A stretch of 64,000 nucleotides of DNA. Origin: Camillea tinctor (taxonomy: Eukaryota; Ascomycota; Sordariomycetes; Xylariales; Xylariaceae). Below are positions 51,001 through 62,642 of the stretch, piece after piece. Positions within the stretch are counted from its first letter, which is position 1; each line of letters starts with the position of its first letter. The position numbers and the translations under genes are program-made. Under the pieces are notes generated by a model. The model did no database searches. It was given only the letters and a program-made list of their open reading frames with translations, and was not told the DNA's origin. The stretch is from NCBI GenBank assembly GCA_022578605.1, contig MU394063.1:1-64000 (forward strand). The letters run 5' to 3'.

Positions 51001-53300
51001 GTTTAAATGAAGAAACCGGTCAAAGTGTAGGAGTAGATGAGGTGGAAACAAAGTTCTCGTATCAATATACACTTGACGTTCTCCTTTTCCTGATTACACC
51101 GAAATAAAATGATAATTGGTTAGTTCTAAGTATCAGCGATATGACGACTCACAATTCAGATAAAGCATTACTAGCTGTAAGTCAGTGCCCGTGGTAGTTG
51201 CTAGGACTCTATAGAGAATCGAGAGAGAAGGGGGAAAAACATGAATACGTGACATTAAGAAATACGTTTCTATTTGAAAGAAGCCCGAAAAAAAGGAAAG
51301 AAGAAGACTGAGAACGACTGCCACGCGGTGCACATGTTGGGTACACTTCTTGATAGCACGTCCCGTACATCACCACCTTTCTCTTGCCCTCTGAGTTCTC
51401 CTTAACTTTCTTGCCTAACCCTCACCTCACATCCTCCCTTTACCCCCCTTACTCTCTTATCAAAACAAACAAGTTGGAAATTTTACTTTCTCACATAGCG
51501 TAGAGTAGAACTACGGCCTTATTAAACTACTATAATGTATACAGGGAAAAGGGTAAAGAGGGGGAAGAGAATGGTTGGGCTATATGTGGATTAGGGTTCA
51601 CCAGAGAGAGTCGAGTTAGAGGGAGATATACGCAATAGAAAACGAAAGAAACGAATTCCACTCTATTGGAGTCACTCACGTAGGATAGGTTAGTCTATAG
51701 ACCCATCACAGCCACTACTTCGCGATGCATTAACCTACCTACCTAGCATATCTCCCTTAGCACCCACGTTACCCAGTCCACCAACCCTCCACCCACCTCT
51801 TCACTTCCCCCATAGCTTAACTGACATATCTCCTAGCGCCACATCGCATGGTTACTACCCCGTTCTTCTACCATGTCTTTTCCTGTTCTTGTATATTATT
51901 CCCACTTCTGAGAAATCTGTGTTGTACGCGTTATCTATCATCTACATCGGAACGAAACGCAGCTGAGCTCAAGGAAAAAGCGGAAAATCCGAAAAAAAAA
52001 AGAATGAAAAAAAAAAGGGGTAGTTTACTAGAAATTCACCTTTCTCCTCTGTCCCGCTCTCATTTTATACCATTCTCTTATATACCCACCACACAACCAC
52101 ACAGAACGAACACTATCCGAACCAGACCCAAGAACAAAACCCCCTAAAGCTCTAAAACCAACGATCCAAAGACGAAGAATGCTTAATGGGATAAATATTT
52201 TCATCCCCGCTTTTTTTAAAAAAAATTTCTTTTCCTATCATCAAACTATAAGAAATAAACTAAAACCCCCCTCCCCTTAATTCCCCTTCCCTCTTCCCCT
52301 ATCCCCCCTACCAACCTACTCACTCACAACCCCCTTCACTGCATCAATCACTCATTAAAAGAAAACAAAAACACCGAAGAAAACACCAAACACAAAGACC
52401 AAGACCAAAAATAATCATCCGAAAATAGGGGCTTGTACTATAATAGTAGGTATTGCAAAAGCACAAAAAGTCAAGGGGTGGAGGGGGTTTTCCTCTGTAT
52501 TTCCTTTTCCCTCTTTCAGTTGAAACCCCCCCTTTTCCCTCGCGTACGTACGTAATTCATCTTTTTTTTTTTTGGTAGAATTCCTTTTTTTAAACTTTTC
52601 AACTCGACTGATCCTTCTCCTATTCCCCTTTACCCTTTCCTCTTCATCCCTTTTGTTTTTTTACTTCCCTCTCTCTCGCACTCTCATTCTTTCCACTTCC
52701 TCCCTTCCTTCCCCATCCACCGATTCGTCCCTTTCATACGTTTCCCGTTACGTTGCGAGTGTCAATCAATCAATGAATCAATCTCTTCTTTTTCATAATT
52801 GCAAGTTTGGGAAGAGAAAGATATAAAAAAAGAGAGGGAAGAAAAAGGGGAATGCAAAGCCCGCCCTGCCGAGAATGTGCTACTAATTGTACAATTATAA
52901 TCCAAGTCAGAACAAAAAACTTGGGTTGTTTTTTTCTTCTGCTTTCACGTTTTTAATATCTGTATAGAAAGTTTTAAGTTGACCAGAAAACCATTTTTTG
53001 GGATGTGTCCTGCATCTAGAAGTCTCTCGTTTGTCAAATGCTAGGGGCAAAAGTAGTCTCCTCTATGATGCGGTTATACGCCTCATCCCCCGAGGCTATT
53101 AAGAAATGAAAAACAAGAAACTCGAAACTCCTGCATGCAAGTGTAATGGATCCGCGAGACGCCTTAGGGTGTATTATTCAACTGAAATAACCGAGTGACG
53201 CATGGTATGACGAGAGGGCGGTCTAATCTCCCTTAGGAGACGAAGGAGAACTATCACTTGGTCAGTATCACTTGGCATCGCAAGTCGGACATTGGATTTC
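42034..53300. other. Gene-poor stretch, right part of the desert
   Basis: 11.3 kb in which I support no gene. The longest frame (42586-43098 minus, 170 codons) has no domain, no plausible start context and overlaps a + strand frame. The frames at 46375-46650 and 48216-48599 plus are equally anonymous. It contains (GTAT)12 at 49625-49672, a long T run near 49111-49138, TACGGAGTA at 43786-43794, (GATGA)n near 50000-50015, and pyrimidine-rich DNA from about 52250 to 52760. The last kilobase is the 3' flank of RPB1. Confidence 0.55.
49625..49672. repeat. Microsatellite (GTAT)12
   Basis: Twelve perfect tandem copies of GTAT, 48 bp, in non-coding DNA. Confidence 0.97.
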
Positions 53301-56300
53301 TTACAACTTCGGGCTAGCGCTACCACCAGGACCAGGAGTCTTAGGAGACCAATTAGGAGACTAGATAGAATAATTAGTACCAAATACAGTGTTCAAAGAG
53401 ACATGAAACAGAATACATACCGCTGGTGAGTACTGAGGACTCGTTGGTGATTGCTGTGCTCCCGTAGGTTTGTAGCTTGGGCTCGTTGGTGAGTACGCAG
53501 CAGGTGATGTTGGCGAGTATGTGGGTGACACAGGAGAATACGATGGCGAGGTGGCGCCAGCGTGCAGTGTCGGGGACGTTGGGCTGTAAGTAGGACTCGT
53601 CGGGGAATAGTTTGGCGAGGCCGGAGAGTTGAACGACGGCGAAGTTGGTGAATAATGCCGAGGAGACGAAGGAGAGGTGGGCGAGTAACTGGGCGAAGTC
53701 GGGCTGTAGTTGGGGCTTGCGGGACTTGTCGCTCGGAAACTGGGGGAGCTCGGGGAGAAGGAAGGAGAGGCTGGGCTGAACCGCGGGGAACTCTCATAAC
53801 GACCTCCCATTGCTGGCGACGCAGGCGAGTAGCCGCCTGCAGGAGAAGTTGGGGAGTAGCCTCCAGCACCATAGCTGCTGAATGGTGAGCTGGGGGAAGC
53901 GCCACCTGAGAATGGGCTCGTAGCTCCCGGGCTTCGTCCTCCGTAAGGACTGGCGCTTCCAAAACCACCACCATATTCCGTTCCGAAACCTGTCGGGGTA
54001 TCCGAGCCCGCTCCCACAATGGGAGAGAAGTTGCCCATTCCCATGGAAGGAGACGCCAAAGACATTCCATAGCCAGAGTCGGCCATTGGTGAGCCGGTGT
54101 CATATGGAGTAGCAGCACCGTCTATTGGACTTCCCTTAATTGTCATACCAGGCATGAGACCCATTCTCGAGTTGTCAGAAATGACAGTGTCGAGCATCTT
54201 GGGGTCTAGGAAGACTTGGAAATGGCCCGTACCCATTGGGGCAAGTTGACCCAACATGACGTTTTCAGAAATACCTCTGCAGTCATCCAGTTCTCCTATC
54301 GCAGCGGCCTCGAGAAGGATTTCGACCGTCTCCTCGAAGGAACATCTCATTAAAGCACCAGTGTCTGCCCTGTTGATACCATGGCGTGTGACAGCAGCGA
54401 TGCTACCTCGGTAGGTCATAACGTCGACAAGCAGAGCAAGGTGACGTTCATTGACGTATGAACCGTCGAAGGCCAACACTCGTCTCAATTCGTTCAACAG
54501 AGCACCCCGTGCAGCTTCAATGCCGAAGACTTCGACAGTTTGCCATAGATCGTTTGTAATGGTACGTTTGGCATCTACACCAGGGACTGCAAGTACTTGA
54601 CGGAGGGATGTACCTTGTGTGTCAAGATACCATTCATCACAGAGAGGATTTCCCTTCTGCTGGATCATGGCACCTGACTTGTCGATAGCAATCTTGTTTC
54701 CAACATTGAGGAAAGCTCGCTCGATACCTTTGACACCACGGAGGGTTAGATTCTCAAGGAGATGGTCAGCAAGCCGCTTAAGCATGACATCGTCTTCGAT
54801 CGTCTTCTCCTGTTCGTCCTTATCTTCAGGCATTGGTCGAATGCGAATTACTTGCTCAGGCGAGTTGTTGTCGCTATAAACGATGGCTAGGTCATTAGAA
54901 TAGTCCTCTTTAAGGCGAATCGCCACGTCCTCAATGGTAAGCCCCTTGTCAAGCATCTTCTGTCGATCCAGGACAAAACGGAGTAGCCATCGGGATTGTT
55001 TCTCAACAGGTGCATGGCTGTCATCGGGAAGAAGGAAGTACGACTCGACAAAGTCAAGATCATTTGCAATGGTGGTTGATTCAATGTCAGGGTCATAGTA
55101 CACTTCCACGGCTGCTGTGACGGAGCGCAGATTTGTGTGTTCAACCGCACTTCGCAGCTTCTTGGCATTCTCTTGAGTGCCACCACCACCTTCAAGATAC
55201 ACCATCATAGACGGAGTCTTGATGTTAGCAGCAACGTTGAGAATTTCCTTGAGACGGGGTACACCCAGAGTGACGTTCTTGGACGAAATACCAGTGAAAT
55301 GGAAAGTGTTCAAGGTCATCTGGGTTGCGGGCTCACCAATCGATTGAGCAGCCAGCACACCAACCATTTCACCAGGGTTCACCATCGCTCTCTGCCATCG
55401 GCTAGCCAAGTCGCCAATGATACATTCAAAAGCCATCTTGTTCAGGCGGTGGAAGACAGCCAGACGCTTGAAGGCCAACCGTGAACGAAGCAGAGCCTTG
55501 AATAGTAGTGAAGCGCTCTCATCAGCCTCTTTAGATACGGGGTCAGAACCAGGAACGACAACCATTTCGTCCAGAAGCTTCTTCACCACAGGAATGACAT
55601 CTTGGGGCTTCAGGTCACTCCGCTTAGCATCATCGATTTGGAGTTGTCTCTTCGACATCTCAATGATTCGGCCAACGTTGAGAGGAAGCTGGAACCCGGT
55701 CTCGAGCTTTTCGGATCCAGCCTTGAGGTTACGCAGGAAGTTCCGGTCCTTGGTCAGGGCCTCGAACTCGGCATCAAGAAGCTCCTGGGTCTGGGGGTCG
55801 CCAGCGATGTCTTGTGCATACTCAAGAGCATCCAGAGCAGCGGGACGCACTTCCTCCATGACATCAAGATGGTACCGGTCTCTGAAATCGGCTTCCCTCA
55901 AGACCCAATGGTCCATGGGTTGCTTCTCGATCTTCATACCATCAAGACCATCCTCACCGTAGATGAATTGGATAATATCACCAAGGGAGTTCCGGACGGT
56001 ACCGTCATATCTAGCGCTAACATCTTCTAGAGCCTTCACCAGTCGACGCTGGATGTAACCTGTCTCAGCAGTTTTGACAGCAGTATCGATAAGACCTTCA
56101 CGACCAGCCATGGCGTGGAAGTAGAACTCAGATGGTGTCAAACCACGCAGGTACGAGTTTTCCACAAAGCCACGAGCCTCAGGAGAGTAGTCATCCTTGG
56201 TGAAATGAGGTAGTGTGCGGTACTTGAATCCGAAAGGAATACGCTTTCCTTCAACAATCTGCTGACCGACAAGGGCAGTCATCTGAGAGATATTGATAGA

Positions 56301-58661
56301 TGAACCCTTGGACCCAGAACGGGCCATGACCACAGCGTTGTTGGAGTCCTTAAGACTGTTCTCTGTTGTCGTACCAGCCTTGTCACGGGCAGAGTTTAGG
56401 GCCTTGGAGACCTTGCTCTCGAATGTTTCTCGAATGTTCATACCGGGAAGAGGCTCAAGCTCGTTGGCGGTAGCTTGGGCGGTTAGCCCGGCAACAATCT
56501 CTTTCTGCTCATCGATGTGAACCTGAATCTTCTCAATAGTCGCCTTATCTGGGATAGTGTCACCGATACCAATGCTATGTCCATTGTGGAGCAGCCAGTA
56601 GTTGACGACGCGCTGGCACCCATTAAGAAAAGCCATCGCGCCGGCAGGGCCAAGCTCATTGTAGGCAAGATGAACGATACCACCACCGGCAGCACCGACG
56701 TTCTTCTTGGTGAGCAAACCAAAGAGAAGCTGGCCAGATTGAATAAGCACTCCCTGGTCTTCAAGTGGGAACCATGGCTGCTTCTCGGGCTTGGTGTACA
56801 GACTAATCTGAGGAGGAATGATCATGCTCACGATCTGTTTTCCAGTCCACAAGGGCTTTGGCTTGAAAATAGAAGGCAGGGGAATTACACCATCCCAGTC
56901 CGGAACCCAGAGCATAATGTTCATGATTTGCTCCTTGGTAACGAAGACATCGCGGCGGCACATTTTGTAGACACCGGCTAGCGTGTCTTGGACGATACCC
57001 ATCAAGGGGCCGTTTCGCTGAGGTGAGACAATATTGAGGGGAACCATGCACAGTTCCCTGATTTCAGCACGGGTCTCCTCGGTTTGAGGGACGTGAAGAT
57101 TCATTTCATCACCATCGAAATCAGCGTTATAGGGTGATGTGACAGACAGGTTCAGTCGGAAGGTAGAGTAGGGCATAACCTTGACACGGTGACCCATCAT
57201 AGATTCCTTGTGCAAAGACGGCTGACGGTTGAAGATAATGTAGTCACCATCCTGAAGATGGCGTTCAACCTTCCAGCCATACTCAAGGGAGATCTGACCA
57301 GCACGCTTGTGATGTCGAAGATCAATTCTGGTGCCATCAGAACGAATGACATATTTCGCACCAGGATGCTCATTCGGGCCGTTCTGGACCAACTTGTGCA
57401 GACGAGAGATGTTGTACGGTGTAACCATTTCAGGGTACGTCAATATTCTCGCAATGCTTCGGGGAACACCAACTTCGTCGAGGGAAATGTTTGCATCTCC
57501 AGTAATGACGGTTCGAGCAGAAAAGTCAACACGCTTGCCCATCAAGTTTCCACGAAGTCGACCTTCTTTACCCTTTAGACGTGCCCGAATTGACTTGACT
57601 GGTCGACCGCTCTTTTGAAGGGCCTGCGGCTGACCGGCAATGTCGTTATCCATCAAGGTAGCGACATGGTACTGCAGAAGCTGCTCAAATTCGGAGGCGA
57701 TGTGAGCAGGAGAACCTTCCTGAATGGCCTGACGGACGTTGATGTTGGCACGAATGACATCACCAAGCTTGTACGTCAAGTCATCTTCGTTGCGTAGACC
57801 CTGGCCGGTACCATCCATGGAAATACTAGGACGAACAGGCGGAGGGGGGACGGGAAGGACAGTGATGATCATCCACTCAGGTCGAGCATAGTCCTTGTTC
57901 AACCCCATATCGCGGAGGTCGTCATCAGAGATATGCTTCAGAATGTTCAGTGCCATCTCAGGCGTGATCACTCGAACATCTTTATTCTTACTGCCGCTGT
58001 TCTCATCAGTGGTCACGGAAGTAGCTGTCAACTTCAGGGCGGTCAAGCGGACTTGAGGTTGGTTGTTGCCACAACCACCGTGACCGGACTTTTTCGGCTT
58101 GTGGCCAGGCTCGTATTCCTTGTCTTCTTCCTTCGGAACCTCGTTGCTGCACATCTTCTTCTGCTTGCAGCAGTTCCAAACCCTCTGGAAGCGAGTCTTG
58201 GGGTCACGGGTGGCTACCGCGTCCGCAAACTCTTGGTTATCCTAAAGTGCTCGATATTAGCATCAACGGGGTCTGTAGTCAGAAGCCAAGAGCAGGAAAC
58301 TGACTCTATCTTCCAGGACTTTACTGCAGTTATGGCAGACGATCTCGAGGATCTTCTTGACCTTCTTGATAAAGCCAGGATGGTAGACAGGCTTCGCCAG
58401 CTCAATGTGACCAAAATGGCCAGGACACTCCGACATGTTCTCTAGACAGGTGGCGCATTTAAATTGACGGTCGACCGAGCCGAGGCGAGGGTCATTAAGA
58501 CCATTCTGTCGCGGTTTGGTTCGTGTCTCGTCCATGGTCTCGGGATACATGATGTGTGCTGAACTCATGTTCTTAATCTCTTCAGGAGAGAGGAGACCGA
58601 ACTGGATCTCCTCCACCGTCTTGAGCGGCGCATCAGAGTGGGGGAAATGTAGATTCGCCAT
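53301..58661 (-). CDS. RPB1: Rpb1, largest subunit of RNA polymerase II
   Basis: Catalytic subunit of nuclear Pol II. Exons 58661-58305, 58241-53421 and 53360-53301 give 1745 aa. The clamp zinc site is C69, C72, C79 and H82 ([17 protein letters not shown]), and CHNC at 109-112 is the second. The Mg-binding NADFDGD motif places catalytic Asp at 493, 495 and 497. The C-terminal domain has about 13 near-perfect YSPTSPS-type heptads mixed with degenerate ones, and its tip ([19 protein letters not shown]) is encoded by the separate 60-nt last exon. Intron 1 (58242-58304) uses a weak GTCAGT donor; it restores the conserved [22 protein letters not shown] segment. Intron 2 (53361-53420) is GTATGT..TCTAG. 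The start at 58661 ([14 protein letters not shown]) is preferred to an in-frame ATG seven codons upstream. Confidence 0.97.
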
Positions 58662-60033
58662 GTTGGAGGTTAATTGATGCAATCAATTGGTGACTCGGAA
58701 TAAAGAGGCGGAGACGGAGAAGAGGAGGTGAGGGTTTCTGGGGGTCGAAGCTTCGTGACTCGTATCTCGTGGTCGCGGGAATAAAATTTGATGCTTCAAA
58801 TTGAGTAGAATTATTATATACGAGAAGAGGTGCGCGCGAGGATGGAAATGACCGTGGTGGTCGAGTAGGTTAACGGTACTGGAGGCGATGCCAGCCAGGC
58901 CAGAGGCCTGATGATGAGAACCAGATTTGTTGCCAGGCGCGCAGGGGGGATTCGCGGTCGCAGGGACGAAATTCACGATAGACGCAGTTGATCAAGATGT
59001 CGGACACTCGCAGTGGACTGGGTAACGCGGATTCCGACGCGCGTTGTGATGTTTCGTCAATGGTGATGGTAGTTGTTGTGGGAAAGAAATGCATTTGCTG
59101 GAAGGGGAGTGCGAGCCATCAAGAAATGAGGCAGAACCCGCCACAAAGCCCGCTAGTCCCAATTCGGTCGCCGTATTCACTGGAAATAATATTTTCCACG
59201 CGGCTCAAAGCAAGTACCCTGGTACTTTGCCAGCTGGCATTGGTTGGCCCCAACAATACGTACCAGATACTGCCGGATACTGCACCAGATACTGACCCAC
59301 TCTTGCGGTACGTATCCTACCTAAACCTTTTTTTTTTTTTTTTCAAAAGCTACAATCAGATGATCTTCGAGAACCTGCCTCGTCCCTTTTTTTTATTATT
59401 CTCGTCCCACGAGTCAAAATGCGCACGTACAAGTTCCTCGGTAGGCGATAAAACACTTAACAATGCACAGTTTATATGTGCGGCACTTTCCATTCAAAGG
59501 ACATCTCTCGAATTGTCTCTTCAATTGTACGCAGGGTCATGTGTACACGACCCAACTTCCTTAAATATCCACGGTACGTGGTGTTTTAGGGGAGTTTCTG
59601 TGGATTCTTCCAATCAATTGTTTGCAATGGGCACACAACTCGTACCAATAACGTGTCAGCGTGTACATGTCAGCATGTGTAATTAGGGAAGGTACATACG
59701 TGGAGTGTAGGGTCCAGTACGTACCTACCTCCTAACTGGTTTTAATGGATCCTGACGGGCTTGGCTAGGTACATACCTATGTACCTTCTTCCATGTAACC
59801 TCTCAGCCTCTGACAGTACAGTAGGTACACAATACCAATACCAATACCAATGCCTATAAGTAGCTTTACACTAGTGTACCTACTAGGGTAGTTAATGTTT
59901 TCGCGCGTTTGTTTTCTCACCAATCTACGTTTTGAGTTATTAGGTACCTCAGGCAGATTATACTATTATTCATTCCATGTACCCTACTTTACTGATATGC
60001 TTAGGTAGTATGCAGTACTAGACAGTGGACATG
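58662..60033. other. Intergenic region, RPB1 upstream / SWD1 downstream
   Basis: About 1.4 kb between two genes on the minus strand, holding the RPB1 promoter and the SWD1 3' end. No supported coding sequence; the + strand frame at 58988-59686 has no domain. Contains a 17-T run near 59327-59343 and a short CCAATA tandem repeat near 59830-59851. Confidence 0.55.
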
Positions 60034-61515
60034 CTATTGTTTCTTTCTCCCTCTAGCACCCCTTGCAGGAGCCTTCTTGACTGCCGCTGCTGCAGCCTTC
60101 TCCTCATCGATGGCCTCGCCTTCCGGCGCCTCTCCGAGACTTCTCCGTCGAACCGTTCCCGTCGATACCGCAACAAATTCCTCTTCGCTATCGCTCTCGC
60201 CCAAGTTGAAGAGCACCGGCATCCGGAACCCCGTGCCCTCGGGGTCCTCGTCGTACCCCTTGCTTAGATCTAAAGTCACAACGTCGATGTCCTCGTCCTC
60301 CAGGTCGAGTCTTCGCTTATTGATTTCTTCCTGCGGATGTATGTCGAACTCGTCTTCCCGCTCGATATACTCCACGTTCTCCTCCACCTCCACAAAGTCG
60401 GGAGCCAGTGCGGACCAGCGTTGCGGGCTTGTCACGGACCAGATGTAGATCCGGCCGGTCTCGAGCCCACATGCCGCCAACATGGCTCTGTGCGGGTGCC
60501 ATTCAATTACACCCTGCTCCTCCTTGGGGCCCTCTAGCATTCTGACCAGACTCCCGTGATTCCGCTCCCATATGTAAAGCTCGTGATTATTATAGGTGGA
60601 TGCTGCCACGTACTCCCCCGTAGCACTGAATGTGACATGGTTCCAAGACAGTCTATTCACCACATCCTGGAATTTGTGTTCTAGGGGCATCTGGATGGTG
60701 TCGGGGTCGAGGTTCTCCGCTGATAGGTTCGGCACGTGAAATGTTCTGATAATGCGATCCTGAGAGTTGACGAGTAGTTCCCTACCCGACCCCGTCAACC
60801 GTAGCGTCGTTACTACTGAGCTGCATATTTTTTCTGACCATATTATTTCGCGCGTCGTCGCATCTATGATATTGATTTTGCCCTTATTCGTACCCGCCAG
60901 TATGTGATCTCCTGTCACTGTCCATACGGTTGCCGTAGTCATCTGTTTCGCGTCTTCTTTCGCCTGCTTCTCTTTCGTTGCCGCGTCGGCGTCGGTGTTC
61001 GTCCGTTTGGGAGCTGAAGGCAGTATGTATTTGATGTCGGCTGGCTCAGTCATGTCGACAAGTGAAGGGGCTTCGTCGAAGATGGAGGCGACAAATAGAT
61101 GACTAGTCGGCGGTGGTTAGTATAGAAAGGAGGTAGCACGTAAAGAATAAACCTACTGATTCCAGGGGTGTAGATCAGCCGTGTATATAGGCGCCCGAAA
61201 ACGCACTTCCCGGTATCTTGTGCCATCCATGAGATCCCAAAGGACAGCCCTCCAGCCCTGACAAGCTGATAGGAGATAGCGACCACATCTTGACCAACTC
61301 AGCGAAGTGATAGCCGCCCTATGACCTCTCAGCTTCCGGGCAACCCCCATTGTCTCTAGGTCCCAAACCACCACGGTGCCATCGACGCGCCCCGACGCGA
61401 GGTGGTCGCCCTTGCGATTGAAGCGCAGACATGTCGTGTGCCCGGATCGTATAGTGTTGGTTATATTCTCCGGGTAGTCCTGGAGCAGGTAATCGTCTGA
61501 GAGGAGTAGGTTCAT
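60034..61515 (-). CDS. SWD1: Swd1, WD40 subunit of the COMPASS H3K4 methyltransferase complex
   Basis: Orthologue of human RbBP5; part of the COMPASS core that activates Set1 for histone H3 lysine 4 methylation. Exons 61515-61157 and 61102-60034 give 475 aa. The N-terminus MNLLLSDDYLLQDYPENITN is characteristic. WD repeats are clear: FNRKGDHLASGRVDGTVVVWDLE, SWSRCGRYLLSACQ, WTVTGDHILAGTNKGKINII, YVAASTYNNHELYIWER, and IEWHPHRAMLAACGLETG. The 54-bp intron (GTAGGT donor) joins LHPWNH to HLFVASIFDEAP. After the propeller come an acidic region (VEVEENVEYIEREDEFDIHP) and a basic Ala/Lys-rich tail, as in other Swd1 proteins. An 18-G run (18 C on the coding strand) lies only 36 bp upstream of the start codon. 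Confidence 0.94.
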
Positions 61516-61550
61516 GTTACCTAGATCATGTTCTTCGTGTCTAACTCGTT

Positions 61551-61568
61551 GGGGGGGGGGGGGGGGGG
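61551..61568. repeat. Homopolymer, 18 G
   Basis: Eighteen G on the + strand, i.e. 18 C in the sense direction of SWD1, ending 36 bp upstream of its ATG. It is likely within the 5' leader or core promoter. Confidence 0.95.
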
Positions 61569-61836
61569 TGAAATAGATACGTCACAATAGGAATGGAATT
61601 TATTATCTGATAGGAACCCAAAACAAAAAAGTTGGAGTCAAGTTCAATTGGCATGTGCTGTGTACTACCTAAAGTAGTTGAAAGATGTATGCATGCATAT
61701 CCATTCATCAGCCGTAGTAGTGTAGTAGCCTTGCAGCTGGCGTTATGTAGTGTAAAAGCTAAAAAAGATTCAGGGATTTGGGATTCTGTCTGTAGAAGTG
61801 GACCCCTACCGGTATGTACACTACATTACGTACATA

Positions 61837-62403
61837 CAGTAAACCCTCTCCATAACGATATGAAAAAACACACACTTCGTATCGTTATGGAGAGATTATC
61901 GTTAAGGAAGATTTCTTGGCAAAATGGGTACTTTATAGTAATTTTTTTAAAAAACTTTTAATATAAATTTAAGTTATTATAATTTTTATTAATTTTTATT
62001 AAATAGTTTTTTATTAATTTAATATATATTATTTTATTTTATTTTATTTTATTTTATTTTATTTTATTTTATTTTATTTTATTTTATTTTATTTTATTTT
62101 ATTTTATTTTATTTTATTTTATTATATTTTACATTAATAAATATATATATATAAAGTTAAAAAGTTAAAAAAAAAATAATAAAAAAATAATAAAAAAATA
62201 AAAAAAACTTAATTTTTTTAATTTCCACATTAAAAAAAATCTTAATATAACGATATATATGGGAAAATCTCAAAATTTCTAAGAATATATCGTTCAATCC
62301 AGAATATCGTTATATTATATGTAAAAATGGGTGTGTACAGCAATTTGTATCGTTATGGGGAGATATCGTTATGGAACATAATCGTTATAGAGAGGGTTTA
62401 CTG
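61837..62403. mobile_element. Pogo-like (Tc1/mariner superfamily) MITE
   Basis: A 567-bp non-coding element. The left end CAGTAAACCCTCTCCATAAC (61837 on) and the reverse complement of the right end (62403 back) match at 22 of 23 positions, and both ends are flanked by TA (61835-61836, 62404-62405), the Tc1/mariner target site. The CAGTA-AACCCTC-TATAACGA style of terminus is like that of pogo/Fot-type elements (family knowledge, not searched). The word ATATCGTTAT and close variants recur inside both ends. The left end can fold: CTCTCCATAACGATA at 61846-61860 is the exact reverse complement of 61880-61894. The core is AT-rich and contains (ATTTT)18, suggesting RIP. Confidence 0.87.
62031..62120. 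repeat. Microsatellite (ATTTT)18 inside the MITE
   Basis: Eighteen perfect tandem ATTTT units, 90 bp, in the AT-rich core of the element at 61837-62403. Confidence 0.97.
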
Positions 62404-62642
62404 TAAAAAAATATCCATGCCGATCTTGCGCACATGAAAACTTTAAGATTGCCATCTGCCCCTCCTTGTGCATAAGCATAAAATAAAAGATATACTGATC
62501 GGTCCCATATCTTGCTTTGGTGACTGTTTGTTAGTTTTGCCATTAGATTCAATACTCTTTCACCTCTTGTCTTTTAATTTCTTTTTTTTTAATTCTTTCT
62601 TATAACCTCAAAGGGTTTGCTAATCGAAACATTCCATCGGCC

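Larger units (their letters stand above)
61516..62642. promoter_or_regulatory. Divergent intergenic region, SWD1 / THG1
   Basis: About 1.1 kb between two divergent start codons, half of it occupied by a MITE (61837-62403). Unique DNA remains on both sides: about 320 bp next to SWD1 and 240 bp next to THG1, which must hold the core promoters. The THG1 side is T-rich just before the start. Confidence 0.6.

Noticed and set aside
58661..58682. Upstream in-frame ATG of RPB1 (MHQLTSN)
   Set aside because: Conserved Rpb1 starts align with MANLHFPHS. The seven extra codons have no support.
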